NCBI GenBank assembly: GCA_012932295.1
Contig: JAAONU010000009.1
Location: forward strand, 2,182,197-2,246,196
Reading direction: 5' to 3'
Origin: Cyclina sinensis
Lineage: Eukaryota > Mollusca > Bivalvia > Venerida > Veneridae
DNA: 64,000 nucleotides
The position numbers and the translations under genes are program-made. Below, piece after piece: positions 1-12,394 of the stretch. Position 1 is the stretch's first letter, and each line of letters starts with the position of its first letter. The notes under the pieces were generated by a model that had not been told where the DNA came from, searched no databases, and was given only the letters and a program-made list of their open reading frames with translations.

Positions 1-612
1 TATCCCATTTGAGAATTTTACAATCAGTGCCTTTTGAATGTTGTCGGGTAAAGTCAAGGGCAGGAATATCACGGATTTGCATGACAGAATAAGTCTATAT
101 TTTCTCTTTTGCTAAATGCATTTTCTATTTTTAATGTAATTTTCAAGTGCAGAAAAATCTACAGTTCTGTCGATCATTAAACATCGACTGTCTTATAAGG
201 CATTGATAACTTTTTTTGGTCAGTTTCCGTTTTGCATTCCCGAAATTTACATACTTAGTGAGCAGAGTGCGTTTTCTGTTGGTTTGAAACTAGCAAAAGT
301 GTCGCACGACTAGACCCATTGTGTCTTTAATTACAATATTCGATAAGACAACTATATAGACAACTATGTAAATTTACTTTCAAAGCGTTTTATACTTTTT
401 AATATTTTTATTTTCTGAAACAGCTGAATATTAATGAAACCACTTGTGCACTTTTAATAGTTAAAACAATATACCGTCACATTTCTGTTGTAGTCAGGCC
501 GACGACGAAACATTGGTCTGCATCTATCTATTTATTAAAATTTATGTTCTTTTGGTTTAATCATGATTGACTTTTGATTTTCACCGTAAAGAAAGTTAAT
601 CGTTTTTTATAA
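1..612. other. AT-rich non-coding stretch; nothing recognised
   Basis: No ORF of note, tandem array or inverted repeat was seen before the minisatellite that begins at 613. Confidence 0.5.
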
Positions 613-910
613 TCTGACGTCCATGAAAGCTCTTTGTATACTATAAAACGAAAACAATAGTTCTACGGCTTTAATCTGACGTATACTATTAAACGAAAAC
701 AATAGTTCTACGGCTTTAATCTGACGTATACTATAAAACGAAAACTCTACGGCTTTAATCTGACGTATACTATAAATCGAAAACAATAGTTCTACGGCTT
801 AAATCTGACGTATTCTATAATACGAAAACAATAGTTCTACGGCTTTAATCTGACGTATACTATAAAACGAAAACAATAGTTCTACGGCATTAATTTGACG
901 TATAATTAAC
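613..910. repeat. 45-bp minisatellite, about six units
   Basis: Units begin TCTGACGTATACTATAAAAC and end TTCTACGGCTTTAA. Starts lie at 613, 675, 720, 759, 804, 849 and (partial) 894. The first unit carries a 17-bp extra block after TCTGACGT, and the unit at 720 lacks 6 bp (AATAGT). The last partial unit runs into unrelated sequence. The period is a multiple of three, which is why a short minus-strand ORF crosses it. Confidence 0.93.
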
Positions 911-1009
911 ATACGTTTTTTTTCACAGACAATGTCAAATAAAAATGTTCTAAAACATACATTAGTTAGTTTGTATAAATATCGAATCAAACTGATGAAT
1001 AACTATGTT

Positions 1010-2340
1010 TGTACTGGACTTCACCTTTCCAACGATGTCATAATTCCTGGCATTAGGAAAAAAAATGAAATAATCATCCGTTTCTATATTGCTTTTAGGT
1101 TTTTTTTCACTTTCCATGAAAGCATTGTTGATTTTCGTTATGGAAGGATAATGAATTATAGAACACTGCACAGCATTAAACAATGTTTATAATACTCCCT
1201 GTGTTCGTCTGTCAATAGGAAAGTCAGTGAATAAAGTCATATCTTTGAAAACACGATGAATATCAGATTTTGAGAGAATTTTTGTAGGTTACTAAGGTAA
1301 AATGGAGTTATTCTTATTTCATGACTTATAAGTCCTTTAACAGACGTTTACACAATACTTAGAGGTAAACAAATGTAAACAGCCCCGTCATAGAATTAAT
1401 CAGTTTATTCACATAATACACAAAATAGATATCTAGAAAATCTATGGCGTTTCGTTTCGGATCACTGGCGTGATAGGAAGAATTAGATCAATGCTCTAAG
1501 TTATCATTTGACATGCCAATACAATGTTAACAAGTTACAGGAAGAAATTATAGTGTTAAATCATGAGAGAATACAGTTTGCTCTTATCTGGCTGCTACCC
1601 ATAAATGTCGAAGCAAAATGACTGCTCACGCAGCTGTTTCTGGTATTTCTGCAATCAAGCGGCAGTTTTCCTTAATAATTCATTTGACATTCAGAGATAA
1701 ATCGGGCAATTCTGTGGTTAACTAGCATATGATATTATGTTATCCATCCGTGCATATGCTGTTTTTGTATACTTACGCATCTTCCGAGTTTGCTTTCCCG
1801 CCTACGACAAGCCTCAGTAAATTGCAATTAAACGTTTCATAACATTGAAATATCACCAAGCATTCAAAGCATCTGACCTCTTCTTTAGTGCTCATAATGT
1901 CAATTTCTAAATAACTGATTGGAAAATATTACCAATAAAACATGTAAAGGGCATTCACAAAAAAGGTAAAAATCTTATATAATTTATGACTTCAAAATGA
2001 CGTCAAATACGAAAGTGAAAACCTGGTTTATATCGCCTACATATACTACGTCATTTGATAAAATGACTGACCTGAAATAAAAAGTCGATAAGAATTTCAA
2101 ATAAGGTTTCAAAATATGTTAAATGACTGCATCAACATCTTGAAGTTTTAAACAAAGTGAAATAGCAAACTGAAATTATCCTCAGCCCAAAACTACCATC
2201 AACACAAGTGACAGCAGTAACCTAGTGGTATAACACGAGGGAATGAGACTACCGCGGTCTTTGTCATCAATGATCAGCATAACAGCTGGAGCTAAAATAC
2301 ATTTCTTTTAGTGTTTACAACAAAACAATTATTTTTGCTG
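1010..2340 (+). repeat. Degenerate segmental duplication, copy 1
   Basis: Direct, diverged homology to about 6190-8060. Anchors: ATTCCTGGCATTAGG (1044) with ATTCCTAGCATTAGG; TTATGGAAGGATAATGAAT (1138) with the matching stretch near 6416; a near-identical block around GCGGCAGTTTTCCTTAATAA (1660) with 6964; ATCCGTGCATATGCTG with ATCCGTGCATTATGCTG; and AATAACTGATTGGAAAATATT (1909) with 7211. No ORF is shared by the two copies, so this looks like non-coding DNA duplicated in tandem about 5.2-5.7 kb apart. Confidence 0.85.
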
Positions 2341-3537
2341 ATTTACTTAAATACAAGCTGTATCGTCTTTTTTTTGAAAAAAAAAAAGTGTTGTGGCTTA
2401 ATATATACGAGATAATATTTATTTATTGTCATTTTTAACCAAACACCTAGAAAATACATACATAGTAAATATAATGTCTCCCAAAACTACAGTTTGAAAT
2501 ACCTTAAAGCAGTTCCGAGGGCGAGGAACTACCAGCCTAACTATATAAACATTGACAGTCAATAATTTAAGATAATTCATATTTTATATAAATCATTATT
2601 GTAAGCTAATAGTTCTTAAAGTGGAGAAAAAATGTTAATTCCAGAAACAGAAGTTCAAAGAAAATTACCCAAGATCTGTCCCTGAACAAAAACAGAGTTA
2701 GGTGAAAGTAAAATAACTTTAACCAATAGCACAATGTGGTTTGTTTATCAAATTTATGGTCATGACTATTCTAATGATAACATCAATAACATTGTCAGTA
2801 TAAAACAAATTAGCGCAATAATTGTTTTTGCCTTTCTTCTTAAAATGGCTAATGGTTTTCTATTCAAAGCGTTTCTCTACTGGCTTCTAGCTCTTCTGGA
2901 AAATGTAGAAAACAAACGTTAACAAAAAGACTTTTAACTGAAACGTTGGCAAAAATTTTCTAAGACCCTCACAATGTATGATAGCTTTTAAAGCACACAA
3001 ACACACACACACACATCTTTAATATGTATTACCAAAAAGCAAAGTGCAGACGTGGCTGTAATAAAAAGCAAACGTAGACATGTTAACCTATATATAAAGT
3101 CATCTCCGATGCCTCGTAATTGTCACTAGAATATACAGATTGACAATAAATCATGAAACTGAGGTTATAAAGTAACCGCCATGTACGACATGTGTATTCA
3201 AAAAGTTATAGTCCATTAGATGATTATAACAATAACCTTTTACAGTGTTTTCATCTATTCTTATAATATGAAATAAAAACATTGAATTTCACTAGTGTCA
3301 GAATACTTCTAGAGATTAATGTGTGCCTTTATATGTCCAAAACTTCATAAAAACCTTCTGACACGTTACCTGGAACCACGTGTTTGTGGCATTGTTTAAA
3401 TATGTCTAATGAAATCTGTTTTTAAAACAGGCTGAAAACTATATTTATTTAATGAAATAAATTCATATTGACATTTATAAGTAACAATCACCTTTAATGA
3501 ACCGCTAGAGCTTACATTCGTTTTAATCGAACCTTGC
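2341..3537. other. Non-coding stretch with a short (AC)n
   Basis: A (CA)n run of about 22 bp lies at 2993-3015. A 62-codon plus-strand ORF at 2734-2922 has no recognisable features. Weak homology to 8440-8600 (CCTTAAAGCAGTT against CCTTAAAGCACTT) suggests the segmental duplication once extended this far. Confidence 0.45.
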
Positions 3538-3631
3538 TATTGATGGCGAGTGTAAATGACGTCGTGGTATTGATGGCGAGAGTAAATGACGTCGTGGTAT
3601 TGATGGCGAGTGTAAATGACGTCGTGGTATT
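3538..3631 (+). repeat. 30-bp tandem repeat x3 with CRE-like TGACGTCG boxes
   Basis: Three nearly identical 30-bp units (TATTGATGGCGAGTGTAAAT then GACGTCGTGG), one with a T-to-A change. Each holds TGACGTCG, one base from the palindromic CREB/ATF site TGACGTCA. No indels. It is open in one plus-strand frame only because the period is a multiple of three. Confidence 0.92.
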
Positions 3632-4346
3632 TGGTTACGCAATGTCGACTTTTCTCTTTACATGCCATTTCTCAAGACTGAAGAGAACAGGGTGGTATTT
3701 TTACAAGTTCTTGAACCTTTTCACAATTTTTTTTATCTCAGAATCCTGGTTATATCCGATGTTAATGTCTGTCGTATGGAAATTCTAACCAGGACATTGT
3801 AAGTCGTACGTCTGAATGGATATTTGTCGTGTTTCAATCTTGCTATTTTGACAGTGCAGATAATAAAGATGTCAAGATTTATGTCTCCTTAGAATCATGT
3901 GTCTGGTTACCGTGTTTATAGGTTTTCTTTTATGTAACAAATCTCTCGTTATTCATCGACCCACAAAAATATATACTATAATTCTATAACCTATGGGCAC
4001 TTGATTGTGATGTGAAGAAATTTTCTGCCCAGTGCTTAAATATAGTAGTATAGATTTGTATAACCAAACTAGTTCAAGTCGGAGAAATAATAAACTTTGA
4101 GTTGAGTGCAATGTTTTCCCAAGATTTGATGTTAACACAATCTCATTGCTTTATTCATCTGGGGTCCGGACCTTTTGATCTGCTGGGGTACTTACTAAAC
4201 ACACAAGAGACGGAGCAAACGGCTGAGCTTCGGGTGTATAAAAATATTTATAAGTCATGGTAAGTAAACATGCTAAACTTTTAAATGTTTTGGAGCAGTG
4301 TGGTAAATTATACATGCTAAATATTACCGCACTCTGTTTGTTGGAC
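3632..4346. other. Non-coding stretch; nothing recognised
   Basis: Short ORFs on the minus strand at 3953-4138 and 4151-4348 show no domain. No tandem or inverted repeat was seen. Confidence 0.4.
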
Positions 4347-4470
4347 ACATAAAAAAACGATAGAAGCAGACAGTACCAGAAAATTCACTTGTCCTGAGGT
4401 TGATTTGAACTCAGGTACCTTTGTTTACTAGGCGGACACAACGCCACTGAAGCTATTTGATTAGCAAAGC
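4347..4470 (-). repeat. tRNA-derived SINE-like element
   Basis: On the minus strand, TAGCTTCAGTGG (4455-4444) resembles a pol III A box and GAGTTCAAATC (4412-4402) a B box. They are about 43 bp apart, the spacing of a tRNA gene. The acceptor-stem pairing needed for a real tRNA is not evident, so a SINE head or decayed tRNA pseudogene fits better. The 3' limit is uncertain; it may be the T-rich run near 4350. Confidence 0.5.
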
Positions 4471-4899
4471 AGTAGAAATGCCCTGTTGTACCTCTGCTAC
4501 ATAAAGCGTTTTCAGTAGCTTCGATAAATTTCTGAGAAATAATAGACCTTAGACTTGAACATTTTCTAATTCTGAAATTTTCTGAGCAAGCTGCAATGGC
4601 AAGTTTTTGTCTGTTTCGAGCATAACGTAAGTAATAAAGGCAAGTAGTTACAATGTGCCAATTCTTTATGGGAATAAGTTGCAAAGTTCACCTACACAAG
4701 AACAAAAATTGCATTTAAAATAATGTGGTGTCTATAATTTATTGGTACCTTAGAATATTTATGACAATATAACATTATCGAGATGCGCTAGGAAAAAAAA
4801 ACTAAATAACTTGTTCAATACAATTCAAAAGTTTAAAGATTTTATAGTCAAATAACAGTTATGAAATGAGCAATTCTTTTTTTAGACAAGGTCTCTTTG

Positions 4900-4965
4900 A
4901 GCATAAATTATTCAAGCAATAGCTTAGGCAATGGCTAATTAGAACTTTTTTTAGAGGAGGAAGGT
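4900..4965. repeat. Fragment in inverted orientation to 8925-8985
   Basis: CAATAGCTTAGGCAATGGCT near 4917 is matched in reverse complement near 8965-8940 (CAATAGCTTAGGTAATGACT), with AATTAGAA following in both. The homology is about 50-60 bp, probably two copies of a dispersed element or an old local inversion duplicate. Confidence 0.6.
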
Positions 4966-5226
4966 CTGTACTTGATAAGATCGTGCACTTTATCTTCGTT
5001 ATATATGTGTCGACGTTTCCATGCATCTGGTCACTTTTAATATGTAAATTCTCAATTTTGGTATGCCTTCTTTGAACATGTATCCTTATTTGTAAAACTA
5101 TTTCTTCTTCTAGAATATATCTCGTATCGTAATACTTGATAATTCGAATAATGCGTTACTATGTTGTTGACAAGTGAATTTACCGAAATTCTCTCACCGG
5201 ATATCTAGATAATGTGCGATAATCTT

Positions 5227-5305
5227 ACACTGGTTGCCGGTACAGACAGGCATATCGGGCTCGAGGTTAACTGTTTAAATCGGGCTCTGTACCGGCAACC
5301 AGTGT
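5227..5305. repeat. Perfect 20-bp inverted repeat hairpin
   Basis: ACACTGGTTGCCGGTACAGA at 5227-5246 is exactly reverse-complemented at 5286-5305 across a 39-bp loop. The loop and right arm contain ATCGGGCTC twice. A GC-rich perfect stem in AT-rich DNA suggests a short foldback transposon (MITE) or a remnant. No flanking target duplication was clear. Confidence 0.88.
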
Positions 5306-5462
5306 TTGATTCTTTTTCATGTTTTGCATATCACAATTTGGGAGGAAACTAACGAAAACTAATATTTTTATTCAGCACTATTTTTTTTATAGTAGCGTAT
5401 GAATTGTAAACTTTATTCATAACGGAGTGACGTTATTTGAAGCACACGACTTATCTTACACA

Positions 5463-5483
5463 GGAGTGGGGTTGGGGAGGGGG
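5463..5483 (+). other. Short G-run cluster (possible G-quadruplex)
   Basis: The runs GG, GGGG, GGGG and GGGGG lie within 21 bp, in otherwise AT-rich sequence. Only three runs reach three or more G, so a two-tier quadruplex is the most it could form canonically. The element is on the non-template (plus) strand relative to the ELK transcript. Confidence 0.3.
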
Positions 5484-6739
5484 TAAGATAAGTTTTTCTA
5501 GCACCGGTGTAACAGTAGAAAATCGTGTCTGATATGCTTAGTATTCTACTGAACAATAAAAAAAACAACACATTTACGTAATAAAAAGTTCAGTGGTCAT
5601 TTAGCAATACAGAAATTATCTGATTCAAAACGCTGTAACTATCGGGTATGAGAGAAAGTTTGTTTTGATTTTTTTTGTATTTACAATTTTTCTGTCTAAT
5701 GTTCTATGTAGCACAATGGTTTAAACTCATTGTTATTTTTAGAATATACATTATTCATCGTCTCCTACCCTGTTCATGTTCGTGCAGGTAATGACCTGGC
5801 CTAGTTATGAAACGATGCAGTTTGATTGAAAATAAGGAATGTTAAGCATTTAAGAGCTTTGCATGTAAAGAGCAGCGACTGTACTACATTGATATTTATT
5901 TATTTTTATTGGTTTATTTGTTTATACTGGTGTTTCTGTTGAGACTTTCGATCTCTAGAGACCTATAAAACTTGACCGAGTTTACACAGTATGAAAATCG
6001 TGTGCGCCATGTGACCAATTTACAAGAAACGTTTATCTTTATTTAAAAAGAATCGATCCATCAGTTTTTGTAAACTTTGATTAAACAAGTTTTACTATGC
6101 ACTAGAAAAGGGACTGGCTAATTGTCACGGATTTTTTTCTGAATGAAAGAAATGTTCACAAAATTTGATATGTCTCTCAAAGTTGGTTCTAATTTTAAAC
6201 TCCACTTTACATTTATAACGATGTCTAAATTCCTAGCATTAGGATGCGAAGTGTATCGGGTTTATAGTCATTTGGGATATGACTTCCACTGACACAAATG
6301 AAACATACAATGTATTAGATGTTCCATCAAGAGAGTAATACAGAGCCAATTAATCAACCGTTATCAAATTGCTTTCAGTTTTCAACATTCCATAAAACCA
6401 TTGTAAAATATTCATTATGGAAGTATGATAAATCAAACAACACAAAATTTTATAAAAACTGTTTATAAAACATTCGCCGTGTATACCTTTCAAAAGGGAA
6501 GTCAGTGCATGAAGTCAAATCTATTTGAAAACACGAAGAACCACATACATTGAGAGACGCTCTGTTGATAACCAAGGTGACAAGAGTTACTTTATCTAAT
6601 TAATCATTTATTTTTTAAAAACAAACAATGCATAGTATTGAAAACATGCTTACAGATTTATTATTAGAATGCCTGCTTAGAATTAATCAATTAATGCACA
6701 TAACAAGCCAAATAGTCCTCTATAGACCACTGGTGTGAT

Positions 6740-6843
6740 TAGAACACTTAAATCAATGATAAAAATATCACTTGACATGCTAATACAATGATAGAACACT
6801 TAAATCAATGCTAAAAATATCACTTGACATGCTAATACAATGT
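6740..6843 (+). repeat. 52-bp tandem duplication
   Basis: Two copies of a 52-bp unit beginning TAGAACACTTAAATCAATG lie at 6740-6791 and 6792-6843 and differ at about one base. Copy 1 of the segmental duplication (near 1485-1535) has a single diverged version, so this duplication is younger than the segmental one. Confidence 0.93.
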
Positions 6844-7564
6844 TGCGGGAACAAACTATTACCTTTAATTCATGACTGAGTAAAGATTGCATATTTTGCT
6901 GCACGCCATAAATTACGAAGCAATCCGAATTCTCATACAGCTGATATTAGTCTCTTCAATCAAGCGGCAGTTTTCCTTAATAATTCATTCGTCATTCGGA
7001 GATACTCGGGGAATACTGTGATTAACTAGCAAGTTATATTATGTTATCTATCCGTGCATTATGCTGTTTTTGTGTACTTATGCATCACTTACTTCCGAGT
7101 TTGCTTATCCGCCTTCGATAAGCCTCAGTAAACTGAGATTAAATGTTTCATGAAACTGAATTCCCCTATCATTAAACGGAATTCAATTATGCTGATTGTG
7201 TAAATGTCTAAATAACTGATTGAAAATTATTGCCGATAAAACATGTTTATTACATGATTTCAGTTTGTCACGTGAGTAACTGAATAATATTTATTTCGGT
7301 TACATTATGCGAAGGGTAACCACAAAAAGGTCAATTTGGTAAAACCTTCTATCTGAATATCATTTCCTTCTTATATGTGAAAAATATCAAGAATGCCGAA
7401 TAAAATATCTACCAAAAGTATCATGACCAGATTTAAGGAAATTTGAAAAATTAATGAATTCATCTAATAAAAGAACTATTATTGGAATAATATTATGTAA
7501 ATTCTTAAAACAAGCCTTTAAAAGCAGAAATAACAACCAATAAAGCCAAAACATTATGTATTTA

Positions 7565-7740
7565 CTATTTTCGAAATGGACTGTTAAACTCCTTTACTTT
7601 CTTTCTTTTTTGCATAATTATGTTATTTGTTCATGTTCATGCGCACTGTAATACTGTGTACATGTTATTTTCCACTGTTCATTAGCCAAAGGCATTTGTA
7701 ATGCCGAATTTGCTAATAAAATGTTGTTGCTGTTGTTGTA
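7565..7740 (+). mobile_element. 3' tail of a non-LTR retroelement (LINE or SINE), inferred
   Basis: The segment ends GCCGAATTTGCTAATAAAAT followed by a GTT/GCTGTT-rich tail, a typical end for non-LTR elements with a microsatellite tail. It is absent from the corresponding part of the partner copy near 2000-2100, as expected for an insertion. No reverse transcriptase remnant is visible; it would be a 5'-truncated copy or a SINE. Confidence 0.5.
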
Positions 7741-8060
7741 TTGTTTGTGTTGTCAAAAATACCATTTCATTTGTTAAAATGTTTGATATCGAATATTAGC
7801 GTATTTTAAACGACAGGTTTCAAAAGATACCAAACGATTGCATGTACAGTCTTACGTCTTCATAAATCAGAAATAACAAACAGAAACTACTCCCAGTCCA
7901 AGACTACCACATTACAATACGACTTACTGAGGTCACAGTGGTTTCCAGCTGTATTATCAATATCCAGTTAAAATGACTGCCTTAAATATTAAAGAAAACT
8001 TGTCAATTCTATTTTACAACGAAACAATTTTTAATGATCCTTCAAAGCTTGTCTCATTTT

Positions 8061-10329
8061 AACTTCATCACAACTTGTCACTTGTGAAGGAAACATAATT
8101 GACAAATGATTATCAACCTTGACCTTGGATGACTATAAGTAGACGGGCATGGAAATATACAACTTTATATTTTCCTAGTTTAAGAATCTTATCTACAATG
8201 TACTAGACTAATAATGATTGGTGACCTTTTAACAAACAGTCCACTCGTGCACATGATCTGCTTTTTTATGAATATTTACCAATAAATAAGGACAACTGCC
8301 TTTGTTTGACTTTAATAAACTGACGGCATCAGTACAAGATCTTGTTAAGATAAATTGATACTATAAACAAGTGGAAAAAGTACTTCTGAACCTTGGTGAG
8401 AAGAAAATCACAACAACACCATATTTAGTTATCGTTTTCTCCTTAGAGACTTCAAATTGAATTATATAATATCTATTCAGACCTTAAAGCACTTATTCTG
8501 TATACCGCATAATTTCTAGGTAAGCGTATGAATCACTCCCAAACTTGAGAATTTATGATATTTTCTTTTGATATACTCTAAAAACAAGATATTACTTATT
8601 ATATTAAAGAACTCAACATTTGCCTTTTTGATGATTTTTCCCAAACAAACTGAATATGCATCTAGACATATAAAGTATAACAGCTATTAATCCGACAAAC
8701 TAACAAAATGATAGTTTCTTTCTACAAATATATGGCATAGAATTTGAATTTTAAGAATGTATAAGATACATGATTTACTATTAAAAAAGGAAATATGAAA
8801 GCAAATTATCACATAAGCATAAATATATAAGGAATTTGCGGATTAAAACTTAGATGGCGACTAAGCATTTAGTACCATTTAGTACAGGGGAGACATATAC
8901 ATGTAACCTTAACAACCCTTTTCCCCTCACCAATTTCTAATTAGTCATTACCTAAGCTATTGAGAAAAAATGTAGCATGTTTATAGATTGACAGCAATCA
9001 CCGTAGCAGAAACCTAAGATAGAATCACAAGCAATATCTGTTCTCTGTTTTTCAGTTTTGCAAATGTAAAAATCTGTTGCTGTATTTTTCTTCCGCAGAA
9101 AAGGTCTCATGTAGTTTACACAAATAATACAAATATTACAACAACAACAAGAACAACAACAGCAACATGGAATTGAAATAACTAATTATCAAATCTGTTT
9201 AACATGAAACTTGCCACAGTTATCTTAAACCTTGTAACTTGGTTCATTCAGCTCGTTTTGTACAGTTTTGTTTTATGAATAAATAAAAGATATTTGATAG
9301 TAAGGACACGATATTTGATGTTCTAATCATCAGTAGGAATTTTTTCCAACCTTTGATAAGCACGAACAAAAATTGAATAATAAATTATATAATTTTTCGA
9401 AAGACTATATACCCGATAAAACCCTTTTCTTAAACAATACTGATTCATCTCATAACCATTAATATTTTGCAGGTGTAAATCTTGTTTAAAATGTACTTTA
9501 AGATGTCTTTCGAGGAGATTTCTAATCAACGAGCATCTTAAAATGTTTTTATATTGTAGCATATTTAGACCCCGCGTGATTTCAAATGCAATTTATGGTC
9601 TTGCTATGTGAACCTTGCCATTTACTAACTCTCATAAAGTATCAGCGCGCTGTTAGTACTTCCCTTACATACTCTAAAACGTAAATGCTTGAAAAAGACA
9701 AAAAAGAAACAAAAAACAAACAAATAGTTAACATTTAAAGCCCTTTTATCTCTCAGAAAATATATTGAAAATACTGTAAAGGATTTTATTGCTTTTATCG
9801 AATTTATAAAACCTGTACAATTCGACAAAATGCTACAAAACATTGAGCCACACCGGTTTACCTTCAATGACATATAAATTGCGTTTTTGTTTTGTTTGTT
9901 TTACTTACCACACTCGAGGCTTCATTTTTAGCTTCGTCTCTTGTAAAATATCCGGACCTTTGATATATAGTGTAAAGAAATTTTGTTAATATCGAACATA
10001 AATTACTTTTAATATGAGTAAACATCGAGCATAACATTTAAGGCTAAGGGCAAATTCAAATGCAAATATGTAATAGAATTACAGTACATCTTATTGTAGG
10101 TCGTGCGATAACAGGAGCAATGTTACAAGAAAGAAAACCTACTAACACGATGACTAGACAAACGATTCTCAGAAAACACAAATCCTGACATCTTTATTAT
10201 GTACCCTGTCAAAACAGCAAGATTGAAACGCGACATATATCTAACGAGACGTTCGACTTATAATGTCGTGGCTCGAATTTCCATACCACAGACGTTAATG
10301 GCAGACCTTATCCACAGTCTGCGAGGGAA
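8061..10329. other. Non-coding stretch with a short AAC-rich run
   Basis: An imperfect (AAC)n run lies at 9137-9167, possibly the tail of a retroelement in minus orientation. Minus-strand ORFs of about 80 codons at 9323-9562 and 9625-9873 lack any recognisable motif and are low in complexity. Otherwise nothing was seen. Confidence 0.4.
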
Positions 10330-11159
10330 TATAGTCAAATACTCGTTGCAACTCAAAAAACGCCAAATAAAGCAGAGTGTATACAATTATCCGGCTACTC
10401 ACTTGGTTTTGTGTTTAGAAAATATCTTTCTGTACTGAATTTCATGGTGGTCATTCCACGATCATCCTTACCTTATCCAAATTACACAAATTTTCTTGAA
10501 GAAAACAGAGACACGGCTATTTTGACATTATCTTAATTTCTTATATAAACTGCAAGTATTTTAACCAAGGAGACCGTTTGCATAGACATCAAAGATTCGG
10601 AGATACCTTGAGGAACATAGCCCAGCAAGCAGAAAGCGTTCTGTGCTCACTATATTTGCTTTTACTCAGTGTCTTATATCTTTGTCAGGTGAGTTTCAAA
10701 CCCAGAGTGTTGCATCAGGCAGGTAACTTTTAAAGAAAATGTGTACGTTGATTGGTCACGGAAACGCTCGTATAGGCTTAAAGTTTCATCTCACTATATG
10801 GGGATGCCCGAAGGGAAGTAACTCAGAAGTCAGAGAGACGGACGGGAATGTCGGCAAAACGTGGCAAACTCCTCGCACCGGTTGCGTCACGTTTTGTTTC
10901 TGTACTGATCAGGGGAAGTAATCACTGCAGGGAGTTTGTAAACGCAAAACTATTCATTGTAGTATTATAAGCACGTGAGCAATTTTCCAGTTTACTGGTT
11001 AATGATCTACATACAGGAATAACGCTTATCAGCTACTGGAAACACCGATTTATTCTGTAAATATAATACGTTAATTTGACTGATGCGACATCTGTTATTG
11101 AGTCAGTAATTATTCCTACTTAAAGAATAATAGCTAAAAAGAATTTTGAAAAAAATGTT

Positions 11160-11460
11160 AACAGCAGCCATTATATATAAAGAATGATTGTTAATACATA
11201 TTACTGTCTATTGTTAGTCTAATTAAGTTTACGTTTATGGTGTCGTTTTACCTGTTGAGATATCTTTACATTTACAAAGAAAATAATCTACCAGGATTGA
11301 CATCTGTGTTAGAACTATGCTTCTTACAAACATTCGCATTATTATATAACAGCTAAATACAACACGATATCTATCAATCTGCAGAAGACGCCAATGATTT
11401 CAATAAGTTGATGATACATCAACTTAATGCAAATTAGCTACGATCACGTGGGAAATCACA
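11160..11460 (+). mobile_element. Insertion private to the left arm, with a relative at 49790-49960
   Basis: Alignment of the arms jumps across this segment, which has no counterpart near 24790 in the right arm. Its reverse complement matches 49790-49960: TTGATGTATCATCAA is shared, CCCACGTGA lies on one side in both, and CTGCAGATT and TTAGCTGTT on the other. This suggests a dispersed short element inserted after the inverted duplication formed. No coding capacity. Confidence 0.6.
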
Positions 11461-12394
11461 ATGCTGTTGACAGATATTAATATCTTGCTCATTACAGGAA
11501 TAGTTTTGACATTTATTCTTATGGAAATAAATTTGATCTTTGTAGCTGAAACTTTATCTATAATTATCTTCTATATTAATTCACCTAAATGTTTTTTTTA
11601 TTTACTTTTTGTTTTGAATAAAATGTTTACCCATGAAATGTGTGACTAAAATGGTAAAAGTGCTTTTAGTAACAATTTTAAAGTGATATCACGTTTGCAT
11701 AAATGAGCTTGTCATCTTGAAATGATTTCCAGTTCGAGAGGTGAATGCGAAAAGTTCCAAGTATTTTACAATATAGAATCAGATAGCACCTTTTCGCATT
11801 TTCACCCTCGCATCCTATATTTCTTTGTTGATGAAAATAGGGGTCAATCACCAGGTAAATTTATTAAAACAAATTCAAGGTTTACTATTTGCACAAGTTA
11901 ATGTGTGTATAAATAATTTTGATAGAATTACATTCTGTTTTACTTGTCTTTCTGTTTCATCAACTTTATGTTGACAATAAACATCAACTGCAGGATAATT
12001 TACATTACAAAACATCACATGATCCTGCTTTGATTGATTATTTCTGTTGCTATCTTGATCTGCTTGGTATCACTGCAACTATAAATTCCTAATATTTCCC
12101 AATAACAGACAATTTACGCGATAATGCTGCTGAATCATGACTGTATATATGCAATGTTTGATCACTGCCTTGTTTCATATGATTTTCTTTGGTGAAAGAT
12201 TTTTTTCCATTTGTTTTACTAATACAGTGTTTTGAATGCACAGTCTGACCTTTTCATTTAAACTGCTTAATGTTGGTCTAATTGTCGAAGAATCAATCGT
12301 TCTGTATTTTATCTCTAACACTTTGTGATATATAACTATTGGTTGTTGAAAAAATTGTGTAGTTCACACTTTGACTTGAAATGAAATTTTCATA

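Larger units (their letters stand above)
6190..8060 (+). repeat. Degenerate segmental duplication, copy 2
   Basis: Partner of the block at about 1010-2340. It is about 500 bp longer, because it holds a 52-bp internal tandem duplication (6740-6843) and a retroelement-like tail near 7565-7740, both missing from copy 1. These private insertions post-date the duplication. Confidence 0.85.

Noticed and set aside
200..260. V-N-F-G-N-A-K on the minus strand, reminiscent of the F-V-L-G-N-A-Q of the PAS exon
   Set aside because: Surrounding residues do not continue the PAS pattern and no suitable splice acceptor precedes it. Coincidence.
4384..4470. Functional tRNA gene
   Set aside because: A- and B-box-like motifs are correctly spaced, but acceptor and T stems do not pair. 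A SINE or pseudogene is more likely.
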